Of a stretch of 64,000 nucleotides of DNA, positions 16,014 to 24,369 are shown in pieces. A program made the position numbers and the translations under genes. Under the pieces are notes generated by a model, which saw nothing but the letters and a program-made list of their open reading frames with translations, did no database searches and had not been told where the DNA came from. The first letter of the stretch is position 1. Each line of letters opens with the position of its first letter. Source of the DNA: Pirellulales bacterium (lineage in GTDB: Bacteria; Planctomycetota; Planctomycetia; Pirellulales; DATAWG01); the NCBI GenBank assembly GCA_036267355.1, contig DATAWG010000098.1:1-64000 (forward strand), read 5' to 3'.

Positions 16014-17864
16014 TCAAGCGGCGGCCATGGTTGGGCGAGCGCTGCGCAATTCGCCTAGCAAGCGGCGAATTTCTCCCTCATAGAGCCGCCGTTCGCTTTC
16101 TTGTCGCTCGTTGATTTCTTCGAGCTCCGCCTGTCGCCGGGCGATTTCCAATTCCTGCGTCACGAGCCGACTTGCCTGGCCTTCGATCTCGTTGCGCCGA
16201 TCGGTCACCCATCGCTCCAAAGCTTGCTTCTGATTTTGCAGCTTGTCGTGCTGTGCTTCCAGACGGACGGCCAATGCTTCGAGCTGCTTTTGTTGGTCTG
16301 CCAACTCGGCGCGCTCGAGTTGATATTGCTCGGCCAATTTGCCGCGAATCCTGGCGAGCGACTGCGTGAGCACCGGTGGCGGTACGCTTCCGGCCAACTG
16401 GGCCCAAATCTCGTCGGTCGCCAAACGCAATTCGAGCGTTTCCCGCTGTGCTCGCAACACTTCGGCCCGAAGTTGATCGACGGCCGCGCTTCGCCGTTCG
16501 AGATGGCCGCTGCGATCGGCAATCGCCCGCAGTTTCTTGTCCAGATCGGCTTCGCAACGGCGGCGGTCGTCGCCGAGCCTGCGGCGTTCGATATCGCATT
16601 GCTCCTGCCACGTTTGCCGGTCGGCGGTAAGCTGTTGCCGGCCGCGATCCAAGGCAGATTGGCCGTCGGACAATAGCGCCTCGGCCTCTTCCAAATTTTT
16701 TTGCCGTGCTTGTAAGCGTGCGATCGCCGTGCGGAATTCGCTTGCAAGGTGTTCGAGATCGGAAGGTTCGTACGATCCGTTGTTGCTTGCCTCGCTGGAT
16801 GGCGGCTCGCCGGACAAAAGCTGGCGCAGCGAATCGAGCGTTGATTGCAGCTCGCGATGAACCCGCTGAACCTCGGCAAACTCTCGTTCCGGAGCCTGTT
16901 CTACGGTGGCGCGTCGCTCCGCGCCTTGTTCGGCCGACGATTGAACGACCAATGCTTGTCGCTCCAGTTCCAGTTCGCGATGTTTTAGGACGAGCGCATC
17001 GGCCTGCTCTTGCCATTTCTGTTTTGCTTCGTTGCACTCGGCCTCGAATCGGGCTTGAGCATCGATCCATTCGGCGCGATCCTTGGACCAGGCGACCGCT
17101 TGCAAATCGAAATCGGCTTCGCGCCGGGCAAGTTCGGCTTCGCGATGGGAAAGACTTTTCACGATGGCCGCCCGCTGCGATTCGAGTTCCTCCTCGCGCC
17201 GCGCAATTTCCGCCTCGCGCTCCGTCAAGCGCTCGAGCTGCGCTGCCTCTTCCCGCTGTCGGCGTTGTTCGAATTCAGCTTCGCGGTCGGCCAACTCTTG
17301 CTGGCGCTCGCGGAACCACAACCGGCTCGTGCGGAGTTCGTTTTCCTGCTGGGCCAATTGCGAGTTGAATTGGGCTTCGCGGCGATCGAGTTCGTATTGC
17401 TGCGCCCGCAGATGGCCCGCCAACTGCTCGAACTGCAATTGCATTTGCTGAAGCTTGTCGATGGAGATCGACTCAAGCTGCGCGGGAGAGGCCGCTTGCG
17501 ATTCGACATCGGCTCCCGCTTGGGAACCGGCTAGTTCCGAGACTGAATCGAGTGCCGGACTATCGGCAGCGGGCGGCGCCTGCGGCGAATCGAGTGGTGG
17601 TTCGCCGCTCGGTTCCGCGCTCGGCGCAGCGGCCGTGTCATCGGTGGTCGAAGCGGCTGGCGGCGGGGCGTCGCCGAGCGCGTGAGCGGCGTCGATGCGC
17701 ACCCGGACTTTGTTTCCGGTTTCGAGCGAATCGCGTGGGGCGGATTGCCTTCTGGCCCGCTTCGTACGAGGAGCTTTTCGATCACTGCTAGCGGCTTGTC
17801 GTGTTTCCGTCTGTTCGTCAGCCCCACCCGATGCTGGCAGATCGCCGCGGGAATCGGACATCAT
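16014..17864 (-). CDS. Long coiled-coil protein
   Basis: A 616-residue protein without a signal peptide. The N-terminal 150 residues are polar and Ala/Pro/Ser-rich with an Arg/Lys cluster (DRKAPRTKRARRQS). From about residue 150 to the end it is almost continuous heptad-type helix rich in Glu, Gln, Arg, Leu and Ala (for example EREAEIARREEELESQRAAI and QREEAAQLERL), as in long intracellular coiled coils. A short interruption near 365-385 contains SGEPPSSEASNNGSYEPSD. This composition suggests a structural or scaffold role, but no family can be assigned. Start 17864 or 17861 (Met-Met). Confidence 0.75.
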   Translation of the reverse strand: MMSDSRGDLPASGGADEQTETRQAASSDRKAPRTKRARRQSAPRDSLETGNKVRVRIDAAHALGDAPPPAASTTDDTAAAPSAEPSGEPPLDSPQAPPAADSPALDSVSELAGSQAGADVESQAASPAQLESISIDKLQQMQLQFEQLAGHLRAQQYELDRREAQFNSQLAQQENELRTSRLWFRERQQELADREAEFEQRRQREEAAQLERLTEREAEIARREEELESQRAAIVKSLSHREAELARREADFDLQAVAWSKDRAEWIDAQARFEAECNEAKQKWQEQADALVLKHRELELERQALVVQSSAEQGAERRATVEQAPEREFAEVQRVHRELQSTLDSLRQLLSGEPPSSEASNNGSYEPSDLEHLASEFRTAIARLQARQKNLEEAEALLSDGQSALDRGRQQLTADRQTWQEQCDIERRRLGDDRRRCEADLDKKLRAIADRSGHLERRSAAVDQLRAEVLRAQRETLELRLATDEIWAQLAGSVPPPVLTQSLARIRGKLAEQYQLERAELADQQKQLEALAVRLEAQHDKLQNQKQALERWVTDRRNEIEGQASRLVTQELEIARRQAELEEINERQESERRLYEGEIRRLLGELRSARPTMAAA

Positions 17865-18104
17865 CGTCGGTCCTCAAACGCATCAACCCCCCGTCAAAGT
17901 TTAGCCAGCTTCCATAATCGGCAAACTGGCGACGGCAGTTGATTCGAATTGAGAACCGAGTACCAAGAGGAGCGCGACAGATGAGCGTCCCTGGTGGACT
18001 GGAGAGGTGGCGGCGAGAGGGCAAGCCGCCGCGCTGTGGCAAGTCGGATGCGATTGGCCGCCGGCTCCGATTCACCCCCCTTGGCTGAATCCGGGCGCTC
18101 GGGT

Positions 18105-18434
18105 TCAGCTCTTTGCCGAATCGATGGCTTGTTGGAGCCGGTTTTTCGGTTGCACTCCCACGAAGCGATCGACCACCTCGCCCCCTTTGAAGATCATCAG
18201 CGTCGGAATACTGCTGACGCCGTAGTTCTGGGCGGCTTGAGGATTGTCGTCGATATTGATTTTTCCGACCTTGAACGAACCGCGATTTTCGCCGGCAAGC
18301 TCTTCGACCATGGGGGCGATCATCCGGCACGGGCCGCACCACGGAGCCCAAAAATCGACCAATACCGGCTGCTCCGATTGAAGAACCTCGCCTTGAAAAT
18401 TGGCATCGGTCAGTTCAGATACGTTGTTCGCCAT
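18105..18434 (-). CDS. trxA: Thioredoxin
   Basis: A 109-residue thioredoxin, the general cytoplasmic disulfide reductant. The active site WCGPC (Cys33, Cys36) follows VLVDFWAP, and the cis-proline is Pro77 in [12 protein letters not shown]. The length is standard. A GGGAGA ribosome site lies 9 nt before the ATG. An AT-rich TTTATAATTT stretch about 140 bp upstream may include a -10 element. It stands alone between the coiled-coil gene and a divergent reductase gene. Confidence 0.97.
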   Translation of the reverse strand: MANNVSELTDANFQGEVLQSEQPVLVDFWAPWCGPCRMIAPMVEELAGENRGSFKVGKINIDDNPQAAQNYGVSSIPTLMIFKGGEVVDRFVGVQPKNRLQQAIDSAKS

Positions 18435-18736
18435 GACGTCGTTCTCCCAATCTTGTTACTGGCCCCGATGTTCGTTTCGCTTCTAACCGTGATGGAGGGT
18501 TTTTCGGCGCCAAAATGCCGAACGCGCTTCCTGACACAGTTTGCGATCCAAGCTAAAATCCAAGCGTCGTGGAAATTATAAAGGCCACCTATCCGCTGTC
18601 AACGCGATGCCAGCACGGGCCGTGGTACGTTGTCAAGTAGGTCAGGCTTTCCAGCCTGACGATCCTCGGTCTCCGTCAGCCTAGAAAGGCTGACCTATGG
18701 CAACCATACCACTTTCCCAGCAGGCGCCTGTTTCCC
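18435..18736. other. Divergent intergenic region with an inverted-repeat element
   Basis: These 302 bases hold the thioredoxin promoter region on the minus strand and an inverted-repeat element at 18639-18696. No gene was seen. Confidence 0.5.
18639..18696. repeat. Inverted repeat AGGTCAGGCTTTCCAGCCTGAC / GTCAGCCTAGAAAGGCTGACCT type
   Basis: The arms at 18639-18660 and 18675-18696 are reverse complements with a few mismatches. Each arm contains its own short dyad (GTCAGGC / GCCTGAC and GTCAGCC / GGCTGAC). The pattern of nested hairpins within inverted arms is the same as in the AGCAGGCA family, with an unrelated sequence. Confidence 0.7.
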
Positions 18737-19741
18737 ATGAACGCCTCCACAGCCGAACCATTCCGTTGTTTTATCGTCCGGCAGCAGTCGGATGGATTAT
18801 TCGGTTCGGCAATTGAGAGTCGCGGGCTCGGCGACCTCCCGGATGGCGATGTGTTGATCCGGGTCGTGTTTTCATCGTTGAACTACAAAGACGCCCTTTC
18901 GGCCAGCGGACACCCCGGCGTGAGCAGAAATTTTCCGCATGTGCCGGGAATCGATGCCGCCGGCACGGTGGTCGAAAGCCGCTCTGAAAAATTCGAGCCC
19001 GGCCAGCCTGTGATCGTCACCGGTTTTGCCTTCGGCGCAAGCCGCTGGGGCGGATATGCCGAATATGCGCGGGTGCCGGCCGAATGGGTCGTGCCGCTGC
19101 CCGCCGGGCTTTCGCTCAAGGAGAGTATGATTTACGGCACGGCCGGCTTCACGGCCGGCATGTCGCTGGAGGTGATTGCGCACCACAAGATCACGCCCTC
19201 GGCCGGGCCGGTGCTCGTGACTGGAGCTAGCGGCGGCGTCGGTTCGATCGCGGTCGCGCTGCTGGCGAAAGCCGGATTCGAAGTGTACGCCGTTACGGGC
19301 AAGGCGTCGGCTCACGAATTTCTGCGCCGCCTGGGAGCCGCCGGATTTCTTTCGCGCGATGAAGCCGACGATCGGACCGACAATCCGCTGCTCAAGGCCC
19401 GCTGGGCCGCCGTCGTGGACACCGTCGGCGGCAATATCTTGAACACGGTCCTGCGCTCGACACGCCCATTCGGCTGCGTCACCGCCTGCGGGCTGACCGC
19501 CGGCGTCGACGTGCCGATGACCGTCTATCCGTTCATCCTGCGCGGCATCACGCTCGCCGGGATCGAGTCGGGCTTTTATCCTCTACCGCGGCGGGAAGCG
19601 CTCTGGCAAAAACTGGCCGGACCGTGGAAACTGCCCGACTTGGAATCGCTGGCCACGACGGTGCCGCTCGACGGCTTGCAAGAGCGAATGCAGGCGATTC
19701 TCGCCGGACAAATCACCGGCCGGATAGTCGTGCAGCCATAA
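18737..19741 (+). CDS. YhdH/YhfP-family quinone-type oxidoreductase (AcuI-like)
   Basis: A 334-residue medium-chain dehydrogenase/reductase. The GroES-like N-terminal half has SSLNYKDALSASGHPGVSR and FPHVPGIDAAGTVVES. The Rossmann half has PVLVTGASGGVGSIAVALLAKAG, an NADPH-binding pattern without zinc-site cysteines. The YhdH/AcuI branch reduces acryloyl-CoA or related enones with NADPH. DTVGGNILNTVLR and TACGLTAGVDVPMTVYPFILRG are typical of that branch. The ATG at 18737 fits the domain start. It is monocistronic, and the substrate is inferred only from the family. Confidence 0.9.
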   Translation: MNASTAEPFRCFIVRQQSDGLFGSAIESRGLGDLPDGDVLIRVVFSSLNYKDALSASGHPGVSRNFPHVPGIDAAGTVVESRSEKFEPGQPVIVTGFAFGASRWGGYAEYARVPAEWVVPLPAGLSLKESMIYGTAGFTAGMSLEVIAHHKITPSAGPVLVTGASGGVGSIAVALLAKAGFEVYAVTGKASAHEFLRRLGAAGFLSRDEADDRTDNPLLKARWAAVVDTVGGNILNTVLRSTRPFGCVTACGLTAGVDVPMTVYPFILRGITLAGIESGFYPLPRREALWQKLAGPWKLPDLESLATTVPLDGLQERMQAILAGQITGRIVVQP

Positions 19742-19860
19742 GGTGGTTCTATAAGACGTTTTTGCAGAATGCATGGTCGAGCTCGAATAAACTCTTTCGC
19801 GCTAGTTGCGGCGCAGACTTCTTGCGTGCTTCTCCTGTCTAGGCTCAGCTAGGACCGTTC

Positions 19861-20562
19861 ATGCTGCTTGCTGTTGGCGATATTCACGGATGCTTTGCGG
19901 CATTGGAGACATTGGCTGCCGCGGTGCCGTTTAGCGATGACGATCTGTTGGTGACGGTGGGCGACTATATCGACCGCGGGCCCGATTCGCGCTCCGTCGT
20001 CGATTGGCTGATCGACCGCTGGCGGGGCGAACGGCTGATTCCGCTGCGCGGGAACCATGAATTGGTTCTCGAACGCGCTCGGGGATCGAAAGAATTGGAA
20101 ACGTCGTGGCTGACATTCGGCGGCGATGCGACTTTGGCTTCGTATGCCGCACGAGGAACCACCGGACGCATGGACGACATTCCGGCCGAGCACTGGGATT
20201 TTTTTGAGCACGCCTGCCGCGATTACTACGAAATCGACACGCATTTCTTCGTCCATGCCAACGCCGATCCGCAATTGCCGCTCGACAAGCAATCGGAGCA
20301 GATGCTGTTCTGGGAAAAGTTCAATAACCCGCCGCCGCACGTCTCGGGCAAGATCATGGTGTGCGGCCATACGGCGCAAAAAAGCGGGATGCCGAACAAC
20401 ATCGGCCATGCCGTGTGCATCGACACCTGGGTCTACGGCGACGGCTGGCTCACGTGCCTCGAACCGGCCACTGGGCGGTTCTGGCAAGCGAATCAACGGC
20501 GCCAATGGCGGCCGGGACGGCTTGGGGAGGGGGCCGGGGAAGCCCAGCGAAGGCCCGGCTAG
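19861..20562 (+). CDS. PPP-family metallophosphoesterase
   Basis: A 233-residue phosphatase of the Ser/Thr-phosphatase or diadenosine-tetraphosphatase group. The metal motifs are in order: GDIHG (Asp7, His9), GDYIDRGPDS, RGNHE and the late histidines in FVHAN and VCGHTAQK. Family members remove phosphate from proteins or cleave Ap4A. The last 15 or so residues (RLGEGAGEAQRRPG) come from a palindromic repeat (about 20535-20620), whose partner is at 25825-25889. The natural C-terminus may therefore have been replaced. Start is the ATG at 19861, at the beginning of the domain. Confidence 0.88.
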   Translation: MLLAVGDIHGCFAALETLAAAVPFSDDDLLVTVGDYIDRGPDSRSVVDWLIDRWRGERLIPLRGNHELVLERARGSKELETSWLTFGGDATLASYAARGTTGRMDDIPAEHWDFFEHACRDYYEIDTHFFVHANADPQLPLDKQSEQMLFWEKFNNPPPHVSGKIMVCGHTAQKSGMPNNIGHAVCIDTWVYGDGWLTCLEPATGRFWQANQRRQWRPGRLGEGAGEAQRRPG

Positions 20563-20620
20563 ACCAGCGCGTTGGCGGACGGAAGCGGCGGCCTTCCCTG
20601 GGCTTCGCTGGGTTGCGGCG
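20535..20620. repeat. AAGCCCAGGGAAGGCC-type inverted repeat, copy 1
   Basis: GGGGAAGCCCAGCGAAGGCC and GGCCTTCCCTGGGCTTCGCT form imperfect inverted arms. The left arm lies inside the phosphatase reading frame and its stop codon falls just after it. Copy 2 at 25825-25889 has perfect 17-bp arms. Confidence 0.65.
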
Positions 20621-20641
20621 GCTGAAAGCAAGTAAACGGAA

Positions 20642-21655
20642 TTACGTCGCGCCGTTGCTGCCGGGCAATGTGCCGCCGTGTTGATAGAAATGGCCTTCGC
20701 GGAAAGCTTGGGCCATCGCCAGCGGGACGCCCGCTTCGGCGGCGAACACGCTCGAGCGATTTTCTGCCGTCAGAGCTTTCATCTCCTGCTCGCGGGCAAT
20801 GGCGATCGCCCGCCGCTCTTCGGCCTTGGCCCGGGCCACGCGCGTGTCGGCCTCGGCCTGATCGGCTTGCAGCCGGGCACCGATATTCTCGCCGACTTCG
20901 ATGTCGGCGATGTCGATCGACACGATTTCGAATGCCGTGTGGGCATCGAGGCCCCGCTTCAACACCGCTTTGGAAATCGAGTCGGGATTCTCCATCACTT
21001 GCAAATGGCTGTCGGCCGAGCCGATCGAAGTGATGATTCCTTCGCCGACCCGGGCGATAATCGTTTCTTCGGTCGCCCCGCCGATCAGTTGTTGTAGATT
21101 GGTGCGCACCGTGACACGGGCCCGCACTTTCAGTTCGACGCCGTTTTTCGCGATCGCGCTGAGCGTGGTCTTGCGGCTCGTGGCCGGGTCGGGGCAATCG
21201 ATCACTTTCGGGTTGACGCTCGTTTGCACGGCGTCGAGCACATCGCGGCCGGCCAGATCGATGGCCGCGGCACGATCGAAATCCAAATCGATATCGGCCC
21301 GATGCGCGGCGATGATGGCCCGAATTACTTTCGGCAAATCGCCGCCGGCCAAATAATGGGCTTCGAGCCGGCGGCTGCTGATCTGGTTGCCCGGATCGGT
21401 GGAGATGCCGGCCTGCAAGGCCATGATCTTGGCTTGCACGATGACGCGCGCGTCGACCTTGCGCAGGCTCATGCCGATCAGATTCCAGATCGTCACCCGC
21501 GCGTTCGACATATAGGCCTGGAACCACAGCTTGCCGTAGTTCATCACCACGAGAAACACGACGAACACCAACACGACGGCGATAAAGCCGACGATCAGCA
21601 TCCAGGGAGGGGCATTGATCTGCTGGGCCAACAGAATCGGCAGCGAGGGGGCCAT
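20642..21655 (-). CDS. floA: Flotillin-like protein FloA
   Basis: A 337-residue membrane scaffold protein of the FloA (YqfA) type that organises membrane microdomains. One N-terminal transmembrane helix (about 19-38: [19 protein letters not shown]) is followed by [67 protein letters not shown] and a helical [17 protein letters not shown] region. All are strongly FloA-like. The upstream extension of the frame is not needed. It stands alone. Confidence 0.95.
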   Translation of the reverse strand: MAPSLPILLAQQINAPPWMLIVGFIAVVLVFVVFLVVMNYGKLWFQAYMSNARVTIWNLIGMSLRKVDARVIVQAKIMALQAGISTDPGNQISSRRLEAHYLAGGDLPKVIRAIIAAHRADIDLDFDRAAAIDLAGRDVLDAVQTSVNPKVIDCPDPATSRKTTLSAIAKNGVELKVRARVTVRTNLQQLIGGATEETIIARVGEGIITSIGSADSHLQVMENPDSISKAVLKRGLDAHTAFEIVSIDIADIEVGENIGARLQADQAEADTRVARAKAEERRAIAIAREQEMKALTAENRSSVFAAEAGVPLAMAQAFREGHFYQHGGTLPGSNGAT

Positions 21656-22086
21656 GCGGGTTCTCTACCAAGTGAATTCGTGCGAAATGTGAACCCATAG
21701 CATACCCGCGCGCAAGGACAAGCGAAAGTTGGAAGGTGCTGGTGCGCGGTGATGGAGCACGCCATCCCGTGTTCAAGCCGAACCAGTTCTTTCGGCCGCC
21801 CGGCACGCTAAGGCGTGGACTCCAACAGTTGGAGTTCACGCTTTTGCGTGCTGCGTTACGCTGACAATGATTCCGAGCCGGACGGCCCGTCAGCATCACG
21901 AAGGAAGGCCGTACTACCGACCGTAAGACGGCGGGCATAAGGCGCCTCGCGGGAAGTTCCGAAAGCGGAACTGCTGGAAACCGCGGTCGCAAGTGGTTAG
22001 AGTGATTGGAAGCCGGGGCTGATTATCGCTCGCCCCCCTCCCACCCTCCCCTCCGTCCCATCTACACGCCTTTGGAGATTTTTCTG
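21656..22086. other. Divergent intergenic region with hairpin
   Basis: No gene was found in these 431 bases. A hairpin lies at about 21803-21850, with inner arms GTGGACTCCAAC / GTTGGAGTTCAC and an outer GCACGC / GCGTGC pair. The region before 22087 has a GGAG ribosome site for the oxidoreductase. Confidence 0.5.
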
Positions 22087-23424
22087 ATGGAAAACAGTTC
22101 CGCAGATCGCGTGGCCGCATCGGCCGGCGGCGCGTCGCGCCGCGATTTCTTGAAAACTTCGTCGGTATTGGCCGCCGGTGGCGCCCTGGCCGGCTCGCTC
22201 AACATCGCCCGATCGGCTCATGCCGGCAGCGATGAGACGATCAAAATCGCGCTGATTGGCTGCGGCGGCCGCGGCACCGAAGCCTGCTCGCAAGCCCTCA
22301 GCACCACGGCCGGTCCGATCAAGCTCGTGGCCATGGCCGACGCGTTCGAAGATCGTCTCGAAGGAAGCCACAAGCATTTGTCGAGCGTTCACAAGGATCG
22401 CGTCGACGTGCCGAAGGACCGCCGCTTTGTTGGATTCGATGCGTATCAAAAGGCGATCGACTCGGGCATCGACATGCTCGTGATCGCCACGCCCCCCGGC
22501 TTCCGCCCGATCCATTTCGAAGCGGCCGTGAAGGCGAATAAGAATGTGTTCATGGAAAAGCCGGTTTCGACCGATGCCCACGGAATTCGCCGTGTCTTGG
22601 CGGCTGCTCAAGAAGCGAAGAAAAAGGGCCTCAAGGTCGCCGTCGGGCTGCAGCGGCACCACGATGCCAAATACATCGAAACCGTCAAACGGCTCCAGGA
22701 CGGCGCCATCGGCGACATCACCGCCATGCGCATCTACTGGAACAACGACGGTGTTTGGGTGAAGAAGCGCGAGCCGCAGCAAACGGAAATGGAATACCAG
22801 ATGCGCAACTGGTACTACTTCGTGTGGCTGTGCGGCGATCACATCGTCGAGCAACACATCCATAATTTGGACGTCGCCCATTGGGTCAAGGGCGCGCTGC
22901 CGGTGAAGGCAACCGGCATGGGCGGCCGACAGGTGCGCACCGGAAAGGAATACGGCGAGATCTTCGACCATCACTACGTCGAATTCGAATATGCCGACGG
23001 CTCGCGCGTGTTCAGCCAATGCCGGCATCAGCCGGGCTGCTGGTCGATCGTCGACGAATTTGCGCACGGCACGAAGGGAACTTCCCACGTCGGCGGCGGC
23101 TCGATCGACATTGCCGGCGGCGAAAAATGGCACTACGGCAAGAAGGTCAAGAATGCCTATCAAGTCGAGCACGACGACCTGCAGGCCGCGATCCGCGAGA
23201 ATCGCGACTACAATGAAGCCGAGAACGGCGCGAACAGCACGATGATGGCCATCATGGGCCGGATGTGCACGTATTCGGGCGTGCCGCTGACCTGGGAGCA
23301 GGCGATCAATTCGGAGATCAGCGTGATGCCGAAGGAATTCACCTTCCAATCGACGCCGCCCACGCTCCCCGATGCTGACGGATTCTATCCCATTGCAGTG
23401 CCAGGCAAGACACGCGTCGTCTGA
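22087..23424 (+). CDS. Tat-exported Gfo/Idh/MocA-family oxidoreductase
   Basis: A 445-residue NAD(P)-dependent sugar or polyol oxidoreductase. The twin-arginine signal SRRDFLKTSSVLAAGGALAG (about 18-37) marks export in folded form. The Rossmann motif IALIGCGGRGTEA and the catalytic-site pattern VFMEKPVSTDAHGIRRVL with the EKP signature follow. The C-terminal domain includes WLCGDHIVEQHIHNLDVAHWV, a metal-like histidine pattern of this branch. Planctomycetes have many of these, thought to act on polysaccharide-derived sugars, and the substrate here is unknown. The ATG at 22087 has a GGAG ribosome site. A strong terminator follows. Confidence 0.92.
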   Translation: MENSSADRVAASAGGASRRDFLKTSSVLAAGGALAGSLNIARSAHAGSDETIKIALIGCGGRGTEACSQALSTTAGPIKLVAMADAFEDRLEGSHKHLSSVHKDRVDVPKDRRFVGFDAYQKAIDSGIDMLVIATPPGFRPIHFEAAVKANKNVFMEKPVSTDAHGIRRVLAAAQEAKKKGLKVAVGLQRHHDAKYIETVKRLQDGAIGDITAMRIYWNNDGVWVKKREPQQTEMEYQMRNWYYFVWLCGDHIVEQHIHNLDVAHWVKGALPVKATGMGGRQVRTGKEYGEIFDHHYVEFEYADGSRVFSQCRHQPGCWSIVDEFAHGTKGTSHVGGGSIDIAGGEKWHYGKKVKNAYQVEHDDLQAAIRENRDYNEAENGANSTMMAIMGRMCTYSGVPLTWEQAINSEISVMPKEFTFQSTPPTLPDADGFYPIAVPGKTRVV

Positions 23425-23457
23425 TGCGGCATGTACGCCAAACAGGTTTATTCGTGA

Positions 23458-23489
23458 AGGCCGGCCGGAGGAATCCGGCCGGCCTTTTT
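23458..23489 (+). terminator. Rho-independent terminator
   Basis: A 12-bp GC-rich stem (23458-23469 with 23474-23485) closes a 4-nt loop and runs directly into TTTTT. It lies 33 bp after the oxidoreductase stop and before the convergent ohr gene. It is the clearest intrinsic terminator in the window. Confidence 0.85.
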
Positions 23490-23523
23490 GAATGGTCGCT
23501 CGATGCCGTTTGTTTGCATTGGC

Positions 23524-23970
23524 TCAGGCCAAGTTGATCGCGACTTCGATATTCCCTCGCGTGGCTTTCGAATATGGACATGTCTTGTCCGCGGCGTCGA
23601 GCAGCGACTGCGCGACCGCGCGATCCAAACCGGGCAAGCTAACATTGAGTCGAGCTCGGAGGAAGAATTCACTGCCGGTTGTGACCAGGTCGATTTCGGC
23701 ATCGATGGCCCGGTCGGCTGGCAAAGGCACTTTCCTTTGAGCGGCCACATGTGCCAACGCACTGATGAAACAGGCCGACCATCCGGCGGCGAATAATTGC
23801 TCCGGATTGGTGCCGTTGCCTGGTCCGCCCGGCGTGGAAAGCTTGATGTCCAGGCGGCCGTCGGAACTGCGCGCCGCGCCGTCTCGTCCACCGGTCGTGT
23901 GCACTTTTGCGGTGAACATCACCTTCTCGGATTGCGTCGCGGCAGGTTTCGTTTCGAGTTGGGTCATCAT
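23524..23970 (-). CDS. Organic hydroperoxide resistance protein (Ohr/OsmC family)
   Basis: A 148-residue thiol peroxidase that reduces organic hydroperoxides. The two redox cysteines are in the Ohr context: Cys67 in GWSACFISAL and Cys131 in DKTCPYSKATRGNIEV. The conserved NPEQLFAAG segment precedes the first. The Ohr rather than OsmC subtype is suggested by the spacing and by TPGGPGNGTNPEQLF. The start is at one of two adjacent Met codons. An OhrR-type regulator was not found next to it. Confidence 0.94.
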   Translation of the reverse strand: MMTQLETKPAATQSEKVMFTAKVHTTGGRDGAARSSDGRLDIKLSTPGGPGNGTNPEQLFAAGWSACFISALAHVAAQRKVPLPADRAIDAEIDLVTTGSEFFLRARLNVSLPGLDRAVAQSLLDAADKTCPYSKATRGNIEVAINLA

Positions 23971-24369
23971 GAGCTCCTTGGGATGAATTGCCGGTTCGAC
24001 GTTAAGGATGGTCCGTTCAACACGCTTACATTTTACGCGTGGCGGCGAGACATGCGAGGGGATAAAGTCGGCGCGATGGCTGTCTCCGGCCTAGGCTCGG
24101 TCGAAAAATACCTTCCGCTCTTCGAACCCCTCACGCTGCCCTCTTCCACAAGGGGAGAGGGGGCTTGTGGAGAAGTTATTTTTCGGCCGAGCCCTATCGG
24201 CCGGCGAGAGCGGGATGTTGCCGGAAATTTTGGGCTGCCAAGCGCCCTGCGCTGCTTGACTCGCCTCGCGGAGGGGCTAAGAATGGCCTAGTGAGCCGAG
24301 CCGCATCGGGCTTTTTTCGTGGTGCCCCACGTGACCGACGCGGGCGGCAGCTTTTTGGCGAGCTTCGGC
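23971..24369. other. Intergenic region with a fold-back element
   Basis: These 399 bases hold the ohr upstream region and the fold-back element copy C (24094-24193). Between 24194 and 24369 nothing convincing was found. The frame of the next gene is open back to a GTG at 24319. Confidence 0.5.
24094..24193. mobile_element. Fold-back element, GGCCGAAAAATAACTTC family, copy C
   Basis: The 100-bp copy begins GGCTCGGTCGAAAAATACCT and ends GAAGTTATTTTTCGGCCGAG then CC. The inner CCCTCT / AGAGGG arms surround TTCCACAAGGGG. The overall fold is the same as copy B, with several substitutions mostly outside the outer arms. Confidence 0.75.

Noticed and set aside
20559-21992. A 477-codon minus-strand frame overlapping floA
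   Set aside because: FloA in the neighbouring frame of the same strand has full family motifs, so the longer frame is noise.
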